Below are positions 6,346 to 6,537 of a stretch of DNA of 6,537 bases, in pieces. Position 1 is the stretch's first letter; every line of letters starts with the position of its first letter. The notes under the pieces were generated by a model. The model saw nothing but the letters and a program-made list of their open reading frames with translations, was not told the origin of the DNA and did no database searches. The stretch covers positions 1-6,537 of the forward strand of contig CAMJAZ010000098.1 of the NCBI GenBank assembly GCA_946403735.1, in the 5' to 3' direction. Made by a program: the position numbers and the translations under genes. The stretch comes from an uncultured Selenomonadales bacterium. Lineage in GTDB: Bacteria; Bacillota; Negativicutes; Selenomonadales; Selenomonadaceae.

Positions 6346-6537
6346 TATTCTCTACATCTTCTCTTGCAGTAATTGAAACTTCGGCATTTCTTTTTTCAAA
6401 AAAGGTTATAAAATCATTGACTGGCATCGGTTTAGCGTTCAAAAAGCCTTGTCCGTAGCGACAACCTAAACTAAGCAGTAGCTTTTCTTCCTCAACCGTT
6501 TCAATGCCTTCACAAATGACGTTCATTCCAAGAGATT
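6332..6537 (-). CDS. C-terminal end of an EAL-domain protein (c-di-GMP phosphodiesterase family), 5' partial
   Basis: Only the last 67 or so residues are in the window; the frame is open to the edge, with Ser-Leu-Gly before the internal Met coded at 6524-6526. The segment MNVICEGIET, then LGCRYGQGFLNAKPMP, matches the last part of an EAL domain: the glutamate of EG(I/V)ET, the Gln of QGF, and the closing RPMP-like turn (here KPMP). These positions correspond to the late catalytic Glu and the substrate-binding Gln of active phosphodiesterases, so nothing visible argues against activity, but the EAL motif itself lies outside. A hydrophilic tail of about 20 residues follows the domain. The stop codon lies inside the start of the next gene (14-base overlap), placing both in one operon. 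Sequence similarity to the EAL domain of the downstream gene is modest, so recent duplication is unlikely. Confidence 0.85.
   Translation of the reverse strand, partial: SLGMNVICEGIETVEEEKLLLSLGCRYGQGFLNAKPMPVNDFITFFEKRNAEVSITAREDVENNGKL

Overview
The window looks like a stretch of a low-to-moderate G+C bacterial chromosome, most likely an anaerobic or gut-type member of the Bacillota; a Negativicutes or Clostridia relative is my best guess, with low confidence. The reasons are the Shine-Dalgarno-led genes, compact intergenic spaces, intrinsic terminators with U-tracts, a methylthioadenosine/S-adenosylhomocysteine deaminase, a free-standing GltD-like flavoprotein, and large soluble GGDEF/EAL/PAS proteins of the type common in gut Bacillota. 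I see no mobile element, CRISPR array, tRNA or rRNA, and no gene-free stretch longer than about 140 bases.

Layout. Positions 1-1275 (+) hold an amidohydrolase of the MtaD family, cut at its 5' end by the window edge. It converges on a minus-strand gene, and the 115-base gap between them carries two adjacent hairpins that can serve as terminators for the two directions. Positions 1391-2620 (-) encode a 409-residue FeS/FAD/NAD(P)H oxidoreductase of the GltD/NfnB type with its own ribosome binding site and probable promoter. A strong terminator at 2718-2757 (-) separates it from the gene upstream. Positions 2776-6345 (-) encode a 1189-residue multidomain cyclic-di-GMP protein: degenerate GGDEF, EAL, several PAS-like modules, canonical GGDEF, terminal PAS. 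Its start overlaps by 14 bases the end of another EAL-domain gene (6332-6537, -) that continues out of the window.

How the parts fit. The two EAL-containing genes form an operon and are probably translationally coupled, so this is a local c-di-GMP signalling unit. MtaD recycles the adenosine thioethers left by S-adenosylmethionine metabolism. The oxidoreductase transfers electrons between NAD(P)H and an unidentified partner. Nothing in the sequence links these two metabolic genes to the signalling operon.

The most notable feature is the large protein. Its first GGDEF has lost the signature loop but keeps predicted nucleotide-contacting residues. Its EAL domain is complete except for one metal-site Asp replaced by Asn in loop 6. 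Its second GGDEF is intact but lacks the RxxD inhibitory site. It is a plausible mixed or biased c-di-GMP enzyme with several sensory modules, but I cannot claim an entirely new system from this sequence alone.
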